Shown: positions 17,825 through 26,927 of the stretch, piece after piece
Layout of the letters: every line of letters starts with the position of its first letter
Numbering within the stretch: the first letter of the stretch is position 1
DNA from: Cupriavidus consociatus
GTDB taxonomy: Bacteria > Pseudomonadota > Gammaproteobacteria > Burkholderiales > Burkholderiaceae
Assembly (NCBI RefSeq): GCF_017814975.1
Contig: NZ_JAGIQA010000002.1
Coordinates: forward strand, 248,001-312,000
Length of the DNA: 64,000 nt
Direction: 5' to 3'
Made by a program: the position numbers and the translations under genes
The notes under the pieces: model-generated
Told to the model about the DNA's origin: nothing
What the model saw: only the letters and a program-made list of their open reading frames with translations
Database searches by the model: none

Positions 17825-19888
17825 ATGCACGACAGTCCCGATGCCATCCGAACCGTTGCCCTGCTCGGGCATGCGGGATGCGGCAAGACCTCGCTGGTCG
17901 AAGCGCTGCTGCACAAGGGGGGTGCGCTGCACACCCCGGGCAGCGTCGAGCGCGGCTCGACGGTCAGCGACAGCGATCCGCTGGAGCGCAAGTACAAGCG
18001 CTCGCTCAGTTCCGCCATCACCCACGTCGACTTCCGCGACACCCGCATCTACCTGCTCGATACACCGGGGTACCCCGATTTTTCCGGCCTTGCGATCAGT
18101 GCGCTGGCGGCGGTCGAGACCGCCGCCATCGTCATCAATGCGCAGACCGGGATCGAGATGACCACGCGCCGCGCCATGGCCTGGGCGCAGTCGCGGCAAC
18201 TGTGCCGGATGATCGTCATCAACGGCATCGACGGCGAGAAGGTCGACCTGCCGGGGCTGCTCACCGAGATCCAGGAGGCGTTCGGCAAGGAATGCCTGCC
18301 TATCAACCTGCCGGCGGGCAACGGCGGCAAGGTGGTGGACTGCTTCTTCAATCCGGCCGGCGAGTCGGATTTTTTATCGGTGGCGTCGGCGCATGAAGCG
18401 CTGATCGACCAGGTGATCGAGATCGATCCCGAACTGATGGAGCTGTACCTGGAACAGGGCGAGGCCATCACGCCCGAGCAGCTGCACGCCCCGTTCGAGC
18501 GCGCGCTGCGCGAGGGCCACCTGGTGCCGATCTGCTTTACCTCTGCCGCCACCGGGGCGGGCGTCGAGGAACTGCTCGATGTCTTTGTGCGGCTGCTGCC
18601 CAATCCCACTGAAGGCAACCCGCCGCTGTTCTACCGCGCCACCGGCCAGGACGCCGAAGGCACTGAAAAGCGCAAGGCGGTGCGCGCCGAGCCGGTGCCC
18701 GACAAGCACGTGCTGGCACACGTGTTCAAGGTGGTGATCGATCCCTATGTCGGCAAGCTGGCGGTGTTCCGCATCCACCAGGGCACGGTCACGCGCGACA
18801 GCCAGCTCTATATCGGCGAGGGCCGCCAGCCGTTCAAGGTGGCGCACCTGCTGTTGCTGCAGGGCAAGGAGACGCAGGAAGTGCAGCGCGCCGGCCCGGG
18901 CAATATCTGCGCGGTGGCCAAGGTCGATGAACTCGGCTTCGACGCCGTGCTGCATGACGCCACTGAAGATGGCGACATCCACCTGACGCCGCTGGAGTTT
19001 CCCACGCCGATCTACGGGCTGGCGATCGAGCCGGCGCGGCGCGGCAACGAGCAGCGGCTGGCCGAGGTGCTGCACAAGCTCAGCGCCGAAGACCCCTGCC
19101 TGCGCGTCGAGCATCCCGCCGGCACCAACGAGACCGTGGTGTTCGGGCTGGGCGAGTTCCACCTGCGCTGCGCGCTGGAGCGGCTGACCGAGCAGTACAA
19201 GCTGGAAGTCGCCACGCGGCCGCCGAAGATCGCGTATCGCGAAACCATTGCCGGCAAGGCCGAGGGCCACCACCGCCACAAGAAGCAGACCGGCGGCGCC
19301 GGACAGTTCGGCGAAGTGATGCTGCGCGTGGAGCCGCTGCCACGCGGCGATGGCTTCGAGTTCATCGATGCGGTCAAGGGCGGCGCGATTCCCGGTCAGT
19401 TCATCCCGGCGGTGGAAAAAGGCATTCGCCAGGTGCTGGAAAGCGGACCGCTGGCCGGCTTTGCGATGCAGGACGTGCGCGTGACCGTATACGACGGCAA
19501 GAGCCATCCCGTCGATTCCAAGGAAGTGGCGTTCGCCACCGCCGGGCGCAAGGCGTTTATCGACGCGGTGATGAAGGCACGCCCCAGCGTGCTGGAGCCG
19601 ATCGTCGAGATCGAGGTCACGGTGCCTGGCACCGCGATGGGCGACGTCATCGGCGACCTGTCCGCCAAGCGCGGCCAGGTGCATGGCACCCGCACCGGTG
19701 CCGGCAACAGCGTGGTCGTTGCCGGGCAGGTGCCGCTGTCGGAACTGAACGACTACCAGTCACGGCTGAACAGCATGACCGGCGGCCATGGCAGCTACAC
19801 CATCCAGTTCAGCCATTACGACAACGTGCCGCCGGGCCAGCAGGAGAAGATGGCGTCCCGCCACAAGGCGCAGCAGGACACCGACTGA
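17825..19888 (+). CDS. Elongation factor G-like translational GTPase
   Basis: Protein of 687 residues with the EF-G domain order: G domain (GHAGCGKT at 15-22, TVSD switch I, DTPG at 79-82), domain II, domain III, domain IV (GGAGQFGEVMLRVEP) and domain V ending GSYTIQFSHYDNVPPG. The canonical NKxD G4 motif reads NGID at 133-136, so the base-contacting Lys is replaced. EF-G paralogues of this kind are standalone genes, not in the rps/tuf operon, and their role is poorly known; this may be a specialised or weak GTPase. ATG 17825 follows a CGAGAGAG ribosome site; a TTG seven codons upstream is less likely. Confidence 0.85.
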   Translation: MHDSPDAIRTVALLGHAGCGKTSLVEALLHKGGALHTPGSVERGSTVSDSDPLERKYKRSLSSAITHVDFRDTRIYLLDTPGYPDFSGLAISALAAVETAAIVINAQTGIEMTTRRAMAWAQSRQLCRMIVINGIDGEKVDLPGLLTEIQEAFGKECLPINLPAGNGGKVVDCFFNPAGESDFLSVASAHEALIDQVIEIDPELMELYLEQGEAITPEQLHAPFERALREGHLVPICFTSAATGAGVEELLDVFVRLLPNPTEGNPPLFYRATGQDAEGTEKRKAVRAEPVPDKHVLAHVFKVVIDPYVGKLAVFRIHQGTVTRDSQLYIGEGRQPFKVAHLLLLQGKETQEVQRAGPGNICAVAKVDELGFDAVLHDATEDGDIHLTPLEFPTPIYGLAIEPARRGNEQRLAEVLHKLSAEDPCLRVEHPAGTNETVVFGLGEFHLRCALERLTEQYKLEVATRPPKIAYRETIAGKAEGHHRHKKQTGGAGQFGEVMLRVEPLPRGDGFEFIDAVKGGAIPGQFIPAVEKGIRQVLESGPLAGFAMQDVRVTVYDGKSHPVDSKEVAFATAGRKAFIDAVMKARPSVLEPIVEIEVTVPGTAMGDVIGDLSAKRGQVHGTRTGAGNSVVVAGQVPLSELNDYQSRLNSMTGGHGSYTIQFSHYDNVPPGQQEKMASRHKAQQDTD

Positions 19889-19905
19889 GCGCGCGGCTGG
19901 CGCCG

Positions 19906-19934
19906 TGCTGGCTCAATGCTGGCTCAATGCTGGC
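19906..19934. repeat. 11-bp tandem repeat at a convergent junction
   Basis: TGCTGGCTCAA is present twice, followed by a partial third copy, across the stop codon of the ActP-type gene (TGA at 19924-19926 on the minus strand). The repeat supplies a second in-line TGA outside the gene. Confidence 0.75.
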
Positions 19935-21588
19935 TGGCGCCGGCCGCGCCGATGCCGGTCATGGCGCGCACGAACTGCGCGCCGTAGCGCTGGCGTTCGC
20001 CGCTCGCCTGTGCCGAGCGGTCCAGCACCGAGACCAGCCACGCGGCGGCAAAAGCCAGCGTCATCGAGAACAGCGCCGGGTTGGCATACGGGAAGATCGC
20101 CCGCTGGTGCTTGAGGATTCCCACCCACACGGTCGGGCCCAGCACCAGCAGCACCACCGCCGACACCAGCCCCGCCAGGCTGCCGGCCACCGCGCCGCGC
20201 GTGGTCAGCCCCTTCCAGAACATCGACAGGAACAGCACCGGGAAGTTGACAGACGCGGCGATCGCCAGCACCAGCCCGGACAGGAAGGCGATGTTCTGCT
20301 TCTCGAACATCACGCCCAGCACCATCGCCAGCAGGCCGATCACCAGCGTGGCGATCTTCGACACGCGGATCTCGTCCTTCTCATTGGCCTGCCCGCGGCG
20401 GAACACGTTGGCGTACAGGTCATGCGACACCGCCGAAGCGCCCGACAGCGCCAGCCCCGCCACCACCGCCAGGATGGTCGCGAACGCCACTGCCGAGATG
20501 AAGCCGAGGAACAGGTCGCCGCCGATCACATGGGACAGGTGCACGGCCACCATGTTGCTGCCGCCGATCAGCTTGCCCGCCGCGTCGCGGTAGGCCGGGT
20601 CAGCGCCCACCATCACGATCGCGCCGAAGCCCACCACCAGGATCAGCACGTAGAAGTAGCCGATGAAACCGGTAGCGTAGAGCACGGATTTGCGCGCCTC
20701 TTTGGCATCCGCCACGGTGAAGAAGCGCATCAGGATGTGCGGCAGGCCGGCGGTGCCGAACATCATGCCGACGCCCAGCGAAATCGCATCGATCGGATTG
20801 GACACCAGCCCGCCCGGCGACAGGATCGCGGTACCCTTGTCATGCACCCTGGCGGCGCTGGCGAACATGGCTTCCGGGCTGAAGCCGAAATGGGCCAGCA
20901 CCATCACCGCCATGAAGGTCACGCCGCCGAGCAGCAGCAACGCCTTGATGATCTGCACCCAGGTGGTGGCGAGCATGCCGCCGAACATCACGTACAGCAC
21001 CATCAGCGCGCCGACGATGACCACGGCCGATTCATAACTGGTGCCGAACAGCAACTCGATCAGCTTGCCCGCGCCGACCATCTGCGCGACCAGGTACATG
21101 ATGACCACGGTCAGCGTGCCACAGGCGGCGGTGATGCGCACCGGCTTCTGCGCCAGCCGGTACGAGACCACGTCGGCAAAGGTATAGCGGCCCAGGTTGC
21201 GCAGGCGTTCGGCCACGATGAACAGGATGATCGGCCATCCGGCCACCACCCCTAGCGCGTAGATCAGGCCGTCGTAGCCCTTGTCGAACATCATGGCCGA
21301 GATGCCGAGGAAGGACGCGGCCGACACCATGTCGCCGGCGATCGCCAGGCCGTTCTGGAAACCGGTGAGACCGCCACCGGCTGCGTAGAAGTCCGACGCG
21401 GAGCGGGTGCGGCGCGCGGCCCAGCGGGTGATCCCGAGCGTGAACAGCACAAACAGCAGGAACATCACGATGGCGCTCCAGTTCAGCGGCCGCTGCGAGG
21501 CTTCACCCTGGATCGCGGGGGCCGCCGTGGCGGCGCTGGCTGCCAGCCCGCACAGGGCGGCGCCGAGGAAACGATGTACCGGCTTCAT
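19924..21588 (-). CDS. Sodium:solute symporter, ActP/PaaL-like
   Basis: Membrane protein of 554 residues with about 13 hydrophobic segments and an N-terminal signal-like segment ([11 protein letters not shown]), as in acetate permease ActP. SSS signatures include [11 protein letters not shown] near the first helices and [16 protein letters not shown]. It overlaps the DUF485 gene (ATGA). This pair normally follows acs and takes up acetate; here it follows paaK. Phenylacetate permeases (PaaL/PhaJ) belong to the same family, so phenylacetate uptake is a reasonable alternative. The specificity is not readable from sequence. Confidence 0.85.
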   Translation of the reverse strand: MKPVHRFLGAALCGLAASAATAAPAIQGEASQRPLNWSAIVMFLLFVLFTLGITRWAARRTRSASDFYAAGGGLTGFQNGLAIAGDMVSAASFLGISAMMFDKGYDGLIYALGVVAGWPIILFIVAERLRNLGRYTFADVVSYRLAQKPVRITAACGTLTVVIMYLVAQMVGAGKLIELLFGTSYESAVVIVGALMVLYVMFGGMLATTWVQIIKALLLLGGVTFMAVMVLAHFGFSPEAMFASAARVHDKGTAILSPGGLVSNPIDAISLGVGMMFGTAGLPHILMRFFTVADAKEARKSVLYATGFIGYFYVLILVVGFGAIVMVGADPAYRDAAGKLIGGSNMVAVHLSHVIGGDLFLGFISAVAFATILAVVAGLALSGASAVSHDLYANVFRRGQANEKDEIRVSKIATLVIGLLAMVLGVMFEKQNIAFLSGLVLAIAASVNFPVLFLSMFWKGLTTRGAVAGSLAGLVSAVVLLVLGPTVWVGILKHQRAIFPYANPALFSMTLAFAAAWLVSVLDRSAQASGERQRYGAQFVRAMTGIGAAGASQH

Positions 21589-21893
21589 GCTTCGCACTCC
21601 TTGCGCACGCGTTCGTTGAGCGGGTCCAGGTCGCGGTTGGCGCGGTGGACGTAGATCGCGGTCAGCAGCACGGCGGCGACGATCACCGCCACGCCGACGG
21701 GGATGCCAACCGTCATGACGCCTCCGGCGACCGGCGTGCCGAGCGTGGCGGGCGAGAAAGCCAGCAGCAGGATGAAGCCGAAGTAGACCGCCAGCATGAT
21801 CAGCGTCAGCGACCAGCCCAGGCGCGTGCGGCCGTGGGTCAGGCGGATAAAGTCGGGGTGGTTCTGGATGGCTTCCAGTTGTTGTGCGTCCAT
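21585..21893 (-). CDS. DUF485 (YjcH-like) membrane protein
   Basis: Protein of 102 residues with two transmembrane helices ([18 protein letters not shown] and [17 protein letters not shown]). DUF485 proteins are encoded next to ActP-type symporters and are thought to assist them. ATG 21893 has a GGAGACAAC ribosome site. The frame runs further upstream through the palindromic repeats, but that part is not a plausible protein. Its stop overlaps the symporter start. Confidence 0.87.
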   Translation of the reverse strand: MDAQQLEAIQNHPDFIRLTHGRTRLGWSLTLIMLAVYFGFILLLAFSPATLGTPVAGGVMTVGIPVGVAVIVAAVLLTAIYVHRANRDLDPLNERVRKECEA

Positions 21894-21978
21894 GGTTGTC
21901 TCCTTTGGCGCAGGGGGGTGTGGCGGCTCTGGGTGGCGCCTTTTTTTGGTAAATCGGTTGAAGTCAATCTGCCGGCGG

Positions 21979-22112
21979 TTTGCTCCCCTCTCCCGCGCGC
22001 GGGAGAGGGGCCGGGGGTGAGGGCCGGCGTGTGGCAAGCACGATGCGCTGCCACTTCGTGGAGGCTCCCGCCCTCACCCCCACCCCTCTCCCGCAAGCGG
22101 GAGAGGGGAGCC
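21979..22112. repeat. Dispersed palindromic repeat, copies 2 and 3 (inverted pair)
   Basis: Copy 2 (21979-22026) contains cccctctcccgcgcgcgggagaggg then ccgggggtgaggg. Copy 3 (22064-22112) is in the opposite orientation: ccgccctcacccc then cacccctctcccgcaagcgggagagggg. The pair sits between paaK and the DUF485 gene, both on the minus strand, so it lies inside or at the end of the paa transcript. The arms could fold into strong RNA hairpins. Confidence 0.85.
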
Positions 22113-22144
22113 TTTGCCAGGGGTGTGGGTGAAAAGCAGCGCTG

Positions 22145-23494
22145 TCAGATCGCGCCGACCGGCTGCTCGTGCGTAACCTTCGGCCGCATGTCCAGCACGC
22201 GCCGTGCCTTGCCAACCGTGGTGCGCTCGATCCCCTCGGCCGCCACCACCTGCACCCGCGTGGTCACGCCGACATAGGTCTTGATCTGGTCCTTCAGGTC
22301 ACGCTCCAGCGCCGCCCGGTCATCCGCCGTCAGCGACGCGGAACGCTCCGGCCGCGCCTCGACCCGCACCTCCAGCTTGTCGAGGTGCCCGTCGCGCGTC
22401 ACCACCAGCTGGTACTGCGGCGCCAGCGCCGGCGCCCTCAGGATCAGCTCCTCGATCTGCGACGGGAACACGTTGACGCCACGGATGATCAGCATGTCGT
22501 CCGAGCGTCCGGTGATCTTGCCGATGCGCCGCATCGAACGCGAAGTCGGCGGCAGCAGACGCGTCAGGTCACGCGTGCGATAGCGGATCACCGGCAGCGC
22601 TTCCTTGGTCAGCGAGGTGAACACCAGCTCGCCCTCCGCGCCATCGGGCAACACCTCGCCGGTCACCGGGTCGATGATCTCGGCATAGAAGTGGTCTTCC
22701 CAGATCACCGGGCCGTCCTTGCTCTCGATGCATTCGCAAGCCACGCCCGGCCCCATCACCTCGGACAGGCCATAGATGTCTACCGCGTCGATGCCCGCGC
22801 GCGCCTCGATCTCCGCGCGCATCGCGTCGGTCCAGGGCTCGGCGCCGAAGATGCCGACCTTCAGCGAGCTTTCCGACGGGTCCATGCCCTGCCGCTCCAT
22901 CTCTTCGATCAGGTTCAGCATGTACGACGGCGTCACCATGATGATATTGGGCTGGAACTCGCGGATCAGCTGTACCTGTTTCTCGGTCTGTCCGCCCGAC
23001 ATCGGGATCACCGTGCAGCCCGCCTTCTCGGCGCCGTAGTGCGCGCCCAGCCCCCCGGTGAACAGCCCGTAGCCATAGCTGACATGGACCAGGTCGCCGG
23101 CACGTCCCCCCGCGGCGCGGATCGAGCGCGCCACCACGCTTGCCCAGGTATCGATATCCTTCGCGGTATAGCCGACCACGGTCGGCTTGCCCGTGGTGCC
23201 GCTCGACGCATGCACGCGCGCCACCTGCTCGCGCGGCACCGCGAACATGCCGAACGGATAGTTGTCGCGCAGGTCCTGCTTGGTCAGGAACGGGAATTTC
23301 GACAGGTCGGACAGCGACCGCAGATCGTCCGGATGCACCCCGGCCGCGGCAAACGCCTTGCGGTAATGCGGCACGTTGTCATAGGCATGGCGCACGCTCC
23401 ATTTGAGCCGTTGCAGCTGCAGCGCCTGCAGTTCGTCGCGGCTGGCGCGCTCGATCGGCTCCAGCTCGTTGGGGTTGGGGTTGCGTTGCACCAT
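22145..23494 (-). CDS. paaK: Phenylacetate-CoA ligase
   Basis: AMP-forming ligase of 449 residues. The phosphate-binding loop ASSGTTGKPT is near 96-105, YGLSE in the middle and GRSDDMLIIRGVNVFPSQIE begins the C-terminal lid, all diagnostic of PaaK. It converts phenylacetate, ATP and CoA to phenylacetyl-CoA, the entry step of the pathway. It follows paaN with a 71-base gap. Length and motifs are normal. Confidence 0.95.
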   Translation of the reverse strand: MVQRNPNPNELEPIERASRDELQALQLQRLKWSVRHAYDNVPHYRKAFAAAGVHPDDLRSLSDLSKFPFLTKQDLRDNYPFGMFAVPREQVARVHASSGTTGKPTVVGYTAKDIDTWASVVARSIRAAGGRAGDLVHVSYGYGLFTGGLGAHYGAEKAGCTVIPMSGGQTEKQVQLIREFQPNIIMVTPSYMLNLIEEMERQGMDPSESSLKVGIFGAEPWTDAMRAEIEARAGIDAVDIYGLSEVMGPGVACECIESKDGPVIWEDHFYAEIIDPVTGEVLPDGAEGELVFTSLTKEALPVIRYRTRDLTRLLPPTSRSMRRIGKITGRSDDMLIIRGVNVFPSQIEELILRAPALAPQYQLVVTRDGHLDKLEVRVEARPERSASLTADDRAALERDLKDQIKTYVGVTTRVQVVAAEGIERTTVGKARRVLDMRPKVTHEQPVGAI

Positions 23495-23565
23495 TGTCTA
23501 CTCCATCTCGTTATGATGGCGCCGCGTGCGGGGGGGCCGGCGCCGGGGTACTGCAGGTATTGCGA

Positions 23566-25230
23566 TCAGATATGCGAGCGGCTCTGGACCACGCGGAAGC
23601 GGTTGGCGACGAAGGCTGCATCCGACAGCGATGCATTGGCCGCGGGGTTGGCACCCGTGGCGTGGAAATCGCTGAACGCGGCGGACTGGTTGACGAACAC
23701 GCCGCCGGTCAGGTTGAGCGACAGCGCCACGCCCGCGTCTTCCGCGGCGTCGCGGATGCTTTCAGTCACGCCGGCATCGGTGGTGTAGGCCGACAGCGTC
23801 AGCGCGCCGTGCGTCTTCGCGCCGCGGTGCGCCAGTTCGATGCTGTGCGCGGTGCTGTCGGTCGCCACGACGAAGGAGATCGGGCCAAACAGTTCCTGCA
23901 TGATCTTCGCCTCGTCGCTGGCATCGACCTTCAGCACCAGCGGCGTGCGGATGCGCGCGCCCGGAAACTCCGGATGCTCCAGCACGCGGCTGTCGGCAAC
24001 GACCTCGCCCAGCGCGCGCGACGCTTCGATCCGTTCCACCACGCCGTCGTTCTGGATCGCACCGATCAGTTCCACCGCTTTTGCCGGATCGCCGGTCAGC
24101 TTGCCGACCGCCTCGCCGATCGCCGCGGCGACCTGGTCGAAGCCGATGCGTCCTTCCGGCGTATCGATGCCGTCCTTCGGCACGTAGATGTTCTGCGGCG
24201 CCGTGCACATCTGGCCCGAGTACAGCGACAGCGAGAAGGCGATATTGCGCACCATGCCCTTGAAGTCGGCGGTGGAGTCAATGACGATCTGGTTGACGCC
24301 GGCCTTCTCCGTGTACACCTGCGCCTGGTGCGCGTTGCGCTCCAGCCAGTCGCCGTTGGCGCTGCTGCCGGTGAAGTCGATCAGGCGCACTTCGGGGCGC
24401 AGCGCCAGCTTCGAAGCCATGCGCTCGCTCGGGTCGTTGGCCACCAGCGTGACAAGGTTGGGATCGAAGCCGGCTTCCTGCAGCACTTCGCGCGCCACCT
24501 CGACGGTGATCGCGAGCGGCAGGATCGCGCCCGGGTGCGGCTTGACCACCACCGCATTGCCGGTCGCCAGGCTGGCGAACAGGCCGGGATAGCCGTTCCA
24601 GGTCGGGAACGTGCAGCAGCCGATCACCAGGCCCACGCCGCGCGGCACCACGGTGTAGCGCTTTTCCATGCGCAGCGGCTCGTTCTTGCCTTGCGGCTTT
24701 TCCCACGTCGCCTGCTTCGGGATGCGGCGCAGTTCATCCCAGGCGTAGGCCACGGCTTCCAGGCCGCGGTCCTGCGCGTGCGGGCCGCCGGCCTGGAAGG
24801 CCATCATGAAGGCCTGGCCGGTGGTGTGCATGACCGCGTAGGCGATCTCGAAGCTGCGGCGGTTCAGGCGCTGCAGGATTTCCAGCGACACGCCGACCCA
24901 TGCTTCCGGGCCTGCCTTGCGCCAGGCAGGCATGCCCCTGGCAACGCCGGCAAAGAGCTGGTCGAGGTCGGGCTTGGGATAGGTGACGCCCAGTTCCGGG
25001 CCGTATGGCGAGACTTCCTTGCCGGCCTGGCCGACAGTGCCCGGCTGCGACAGTGCGAACGGCTGGTTCAGGCGCGCCTCGAAGGCAGCCTTGCCGTCGG
25101 CGTTGGCGGTTTCGCCATAGGCCTTGGGGCTCGGCATTTCGGCGAACGGGCTCCAGTAGCCGCGCGTGGCGATGGCTTGGGTGGCTTGTTCCAGCAGCGC
25201 CTGGTGGCGTTCGAAAAACGGATGGGACAC
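23566..25230 (-). CDS. paaN: PaaN/PaaZ-type aldehyde dehydrogenase of phenylacetate degradation
   Basis: Aldehyde dehydrogenase of 554 residues: FTGSS at 286-290, the catalytic Cys342 in SGQMCTAPQN and the E/LFGP motif near the C-terminus. E. coli PaaZ fuses an aldehyde dehydrogenase to a MaoC-type hydratase; this protein ends after the dehydrogenase, so ring opening of oxepin-CoA would need a separate hydrolase that is not in the window. It matches the stand-alone PaaN type found in Betaproteobacteria. It lies between paaE and paaK. Confidence 0.9.
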   Translation of the reverse strand: MSHPFFERHQALLEQATQAIATRGYWSPFAEMPSPKAYGETANADGKAAFEARLNQPFALSQPGTVGQAGKEVSPYGPELGVTYPKPDLDQLFAGVARGMPAWRKAGPEAWVGVSLEILQRLNRRSFEIAYAVMHTTGQAFMMAFQAGGPHAQDRGLEAVAYAWDELRRIPKQATWEKPQGKNEPLRMEKRYTVVPRGVGLVIGCCTFPTWNGYPGLFASLATGNAVVVKPHPGAILPLAITVEVAREVLQEAGFDPNLVTLVANDPSERMASKLALRPEVRLIDFTGSSANGDWLERNAHQAQVYTEKAGVNQIVIDSTADFKGMVRNIAFSLSLYSGQMCTAPQNIYVPKDGIDTPEGRIGFDQVAAAIGEAVGKLTGDPAKAVELIGAIQNDGVVERIEASRALGEVVADSRVLEHPEFPGARIRTPLVLKVDASDEAKIMQELFGPISFVVATDSTAHSIELAHRGAKTHGALTLSAYTTDAGVTESIRDAAEDAGVALSLNLTGGVFVNQSAAFSDFHATGANPAANASLSDAAFVANRFRVVQSRSHI

Positions 25231-25285
25231 GGCTTGCTCCGGGGGCGAAATTGAATCTGGGTATTTGGGATGGCAGGAGAACGCT

Positions 25286-26362
25286 TCAGGTTTCCTGGTC
25301 GAAATCGATCACCAGCTTGTCGCTGACGGCGTAGCTCTGGCAGCTCAGGATGAAGCCGCGCGCGACTTCGTAGTCTTCCAGTGCGAAGTTGACGTCCATG
25401 TCGACCTCGCCTTCGATGCGCTTGCAGCGGCAGGTCGAGCAGACCCCGCCCTTGCATGAGTACGGCAGCTCGATGCCCTGCGCCAGCGCGGCGTCGAGCA
25501 CCGTATCCTTGTTCTTCTCCAGCGTGAAGGAACGGGTACGGCCGTCCTGGATCACGGTCACTTCGCATTGCTGCTGGCCGACCTGCTTGTGTGCATGCGC
25601 GGCGGGCCGCGCCGACGGGATGCTGGTGGCAAACAGTTCGCGCTTGATGCGGGTCTTGTCGACGCCGTTATCGAGCAGCGCCTGCGAGACCTCTTCCATC
25701 ATCGAGTGCGGGCCGCAGATGAAGGCGACGTCGATGTCCCGCGGACTGACCCAGTGCTCCAGCAGCGCGTTGACCTTGTCGCCGTCGATGCGGCCGTTGA
25801 ACAGGTCGATGTCGAGCTGCTCGCGGCTGAGCACGAACACCAGGTTGAAGCGCTGCAGGTAGGTATCCTTCAGGTCTTCCAGCTCTTCCTTGAACAGCAC
25901 CGACGACGACGCGCGGTTGCCGTAGAACAGCGTGAAGCGGCTGTCGGGCTCCGCCCGCAAGGTGGTCTTGATGATCGACAGCATCGGCGTGATGCCGCTG
26001 CCGGCGGCGAAGGCGACGTAGTGCTTGGCGTGCGTGGCGGACAGCGGCACATGGAAATGGCCGGATGGCGGCATCACTTCCAGCTTCATGCCCGGCTGCA
26101 GCTGCTCGTTGGCCCAGTTGGAGAACAGCCCGCCGTCGACGCGCTTGATTGCCACGCGCAGCTGTGCATCCTGCACCGCCGAGCAGATCGAGTACGAGCG
26201 GCGCACATCCTCGCCATCGATGCCGGTGCGCAACGTCAGGTGCTGGCCCTGGACGTAGCGGTAGGTGTCGGCCAGTTCGTCCGGCACGGCGAAGGTCACG
26301 GCCACCGCGTCGCGGGTTTCGCGCGTGACCGAGGCCACCGTCAGTTCATGGAATTTGCTCAT
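25286..26362 (-). CDS. paaE: 1,2-phenylacetyl-CoA epoxidase, reductase subunit PaaE
   Basis: Reductase of 358 residues. The N-terminal half is a ferredoxin-NADP reductase module (RRSYSIC near 54-60 for FAD; the AGSGITPMLS loop for NADPH). The C-terminal half is a plant-type 2Fe-2S domain with PYSCKGGVCSTCRC and a fourth Cys in ILSCQ. It passes electrons from NADPH to the di-iron oxygenase subunit PaaA. ATG 26362 is preceded by AAGGTGGGGAG. The paaD gene ends 18 bases upstream. Confidence 0.95.
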   Translation of the reverse strand: MSKFHELTVASVTRETRDAVAVTFAVPDELADTYRYVQGQHLTLRTGIDGEDVRRSYSICSAVQDAQLRVAIKRVDGGLFSNWANEQLQPGMKLEVMPPSGHFHVPLSATHAKHYVAFAAGSGITPMLSIIKTTLRAEPDSRFTLFYGNRASSSVLFKEELEDLKDTYLQRFNLVFVLSREQLDIDLFNGRIDGDKVNALLEHWVSPRDIDVAFICGPHSMMEEVSQALLDNGVDKTRIKRELFATSIPSARPAAHAHKQVGQQQCEVTVIQDGRTRSFTLEKNKDTVLDAALAQGIELPYSCKGGVCSTCRCKRIEGEVDMDVNFALEDYEVARGFILSCQSYAVSDKLVIDFDQET

Positions 26363-26379
26363 CTCCCCACCTTTCCTTC

Positions 26380-26904
26380 TCAGTGAGCCTTGAAGTAGTC
26401 GAACGGCTCTTTGCAGTCGCCGCAGCGGTACAGCGCCTTGCACGCGGTCGAGCCGAACTGGCTGACCAGCCGCGTATGGCGCGAGCCGCAGTGCGGGCAG
26501 GCCACCACCAGCGCCGCCGGTCCCCTGCCTGCCTTGCGGCTGATGCCGCTGATATCGATCACCTGCTGCGCCGGCGGCGCGATGCCGTAGCCGGTCAGGC
26601 TGGCCTTGCCGCGCGCGGTCATCCAGTCGGTGGTCCATGCCGGCGCCAGCCGGGTCTGGACCAGCACGTTGTGCACGCCCCGTGCGCCCAGCGCGGTTTC
26701 GATGCCGGCGCGGATCATCGTCATCGCCGGGCAGCCCGAGTAGGTCGGCGTGATGGTGACGACGCAGGCGTCGTCCACCCAGGCCACGTCGCGGACGATG
26801 CCGAGGTCGACCACCGAAATCACCGGGATCTCGGGATCCGGCACCGTGTCGAGCCAGGACCAGACCTGTTCGACGGCCGGGCGTGCCTGTGCGGCGGCAG
26901 TCAT
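26380..26904 (-). CDS. paaD: Phenylacetate degradation protein PaaD, Fe-S maturation type
   Basis: Protein of 174 residues. The N-terminal DUF59/MIP18 domain contains TPTYSGCPAMTMI, with the conserved Cys; the C-terminal part is a zinc ribbon with CPHCGS and CGDCKE. PaaD is needed for the epoxidase, probably by helping iron-sulfur assembly. The ATG at 26904 is used, but an in-frame GTG at 26931 overlaps the paaC stop (GTGA) and may be the true coupled start, adding nine residues. Confidence 0.92.
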   Translation of the reverse strand: MTAAAQARPAVEQVWSWLDTVPDPEIPVISVVDLGIVRDVAWVDDACVVTITPTYSGCPAMTMIRAGIETALGARGVHNVLVQTRLAPAWTTDWMTARGKASLTGYGIAPPAQQVIDISGISRKAGRGPAALVVACPHCGSRHTRLVSQFGSTACKALYRCGDCKEPFDYFKAH

Positions 26905-26927
26905 GGCGCTCACGGTGTTCACGATGC

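Noticed and set aside
21979..22112. Possible CRISPR array
   Set aside because: The repeats are inverted palindromes with only two copies per locus and no regular spacers or cas genes.
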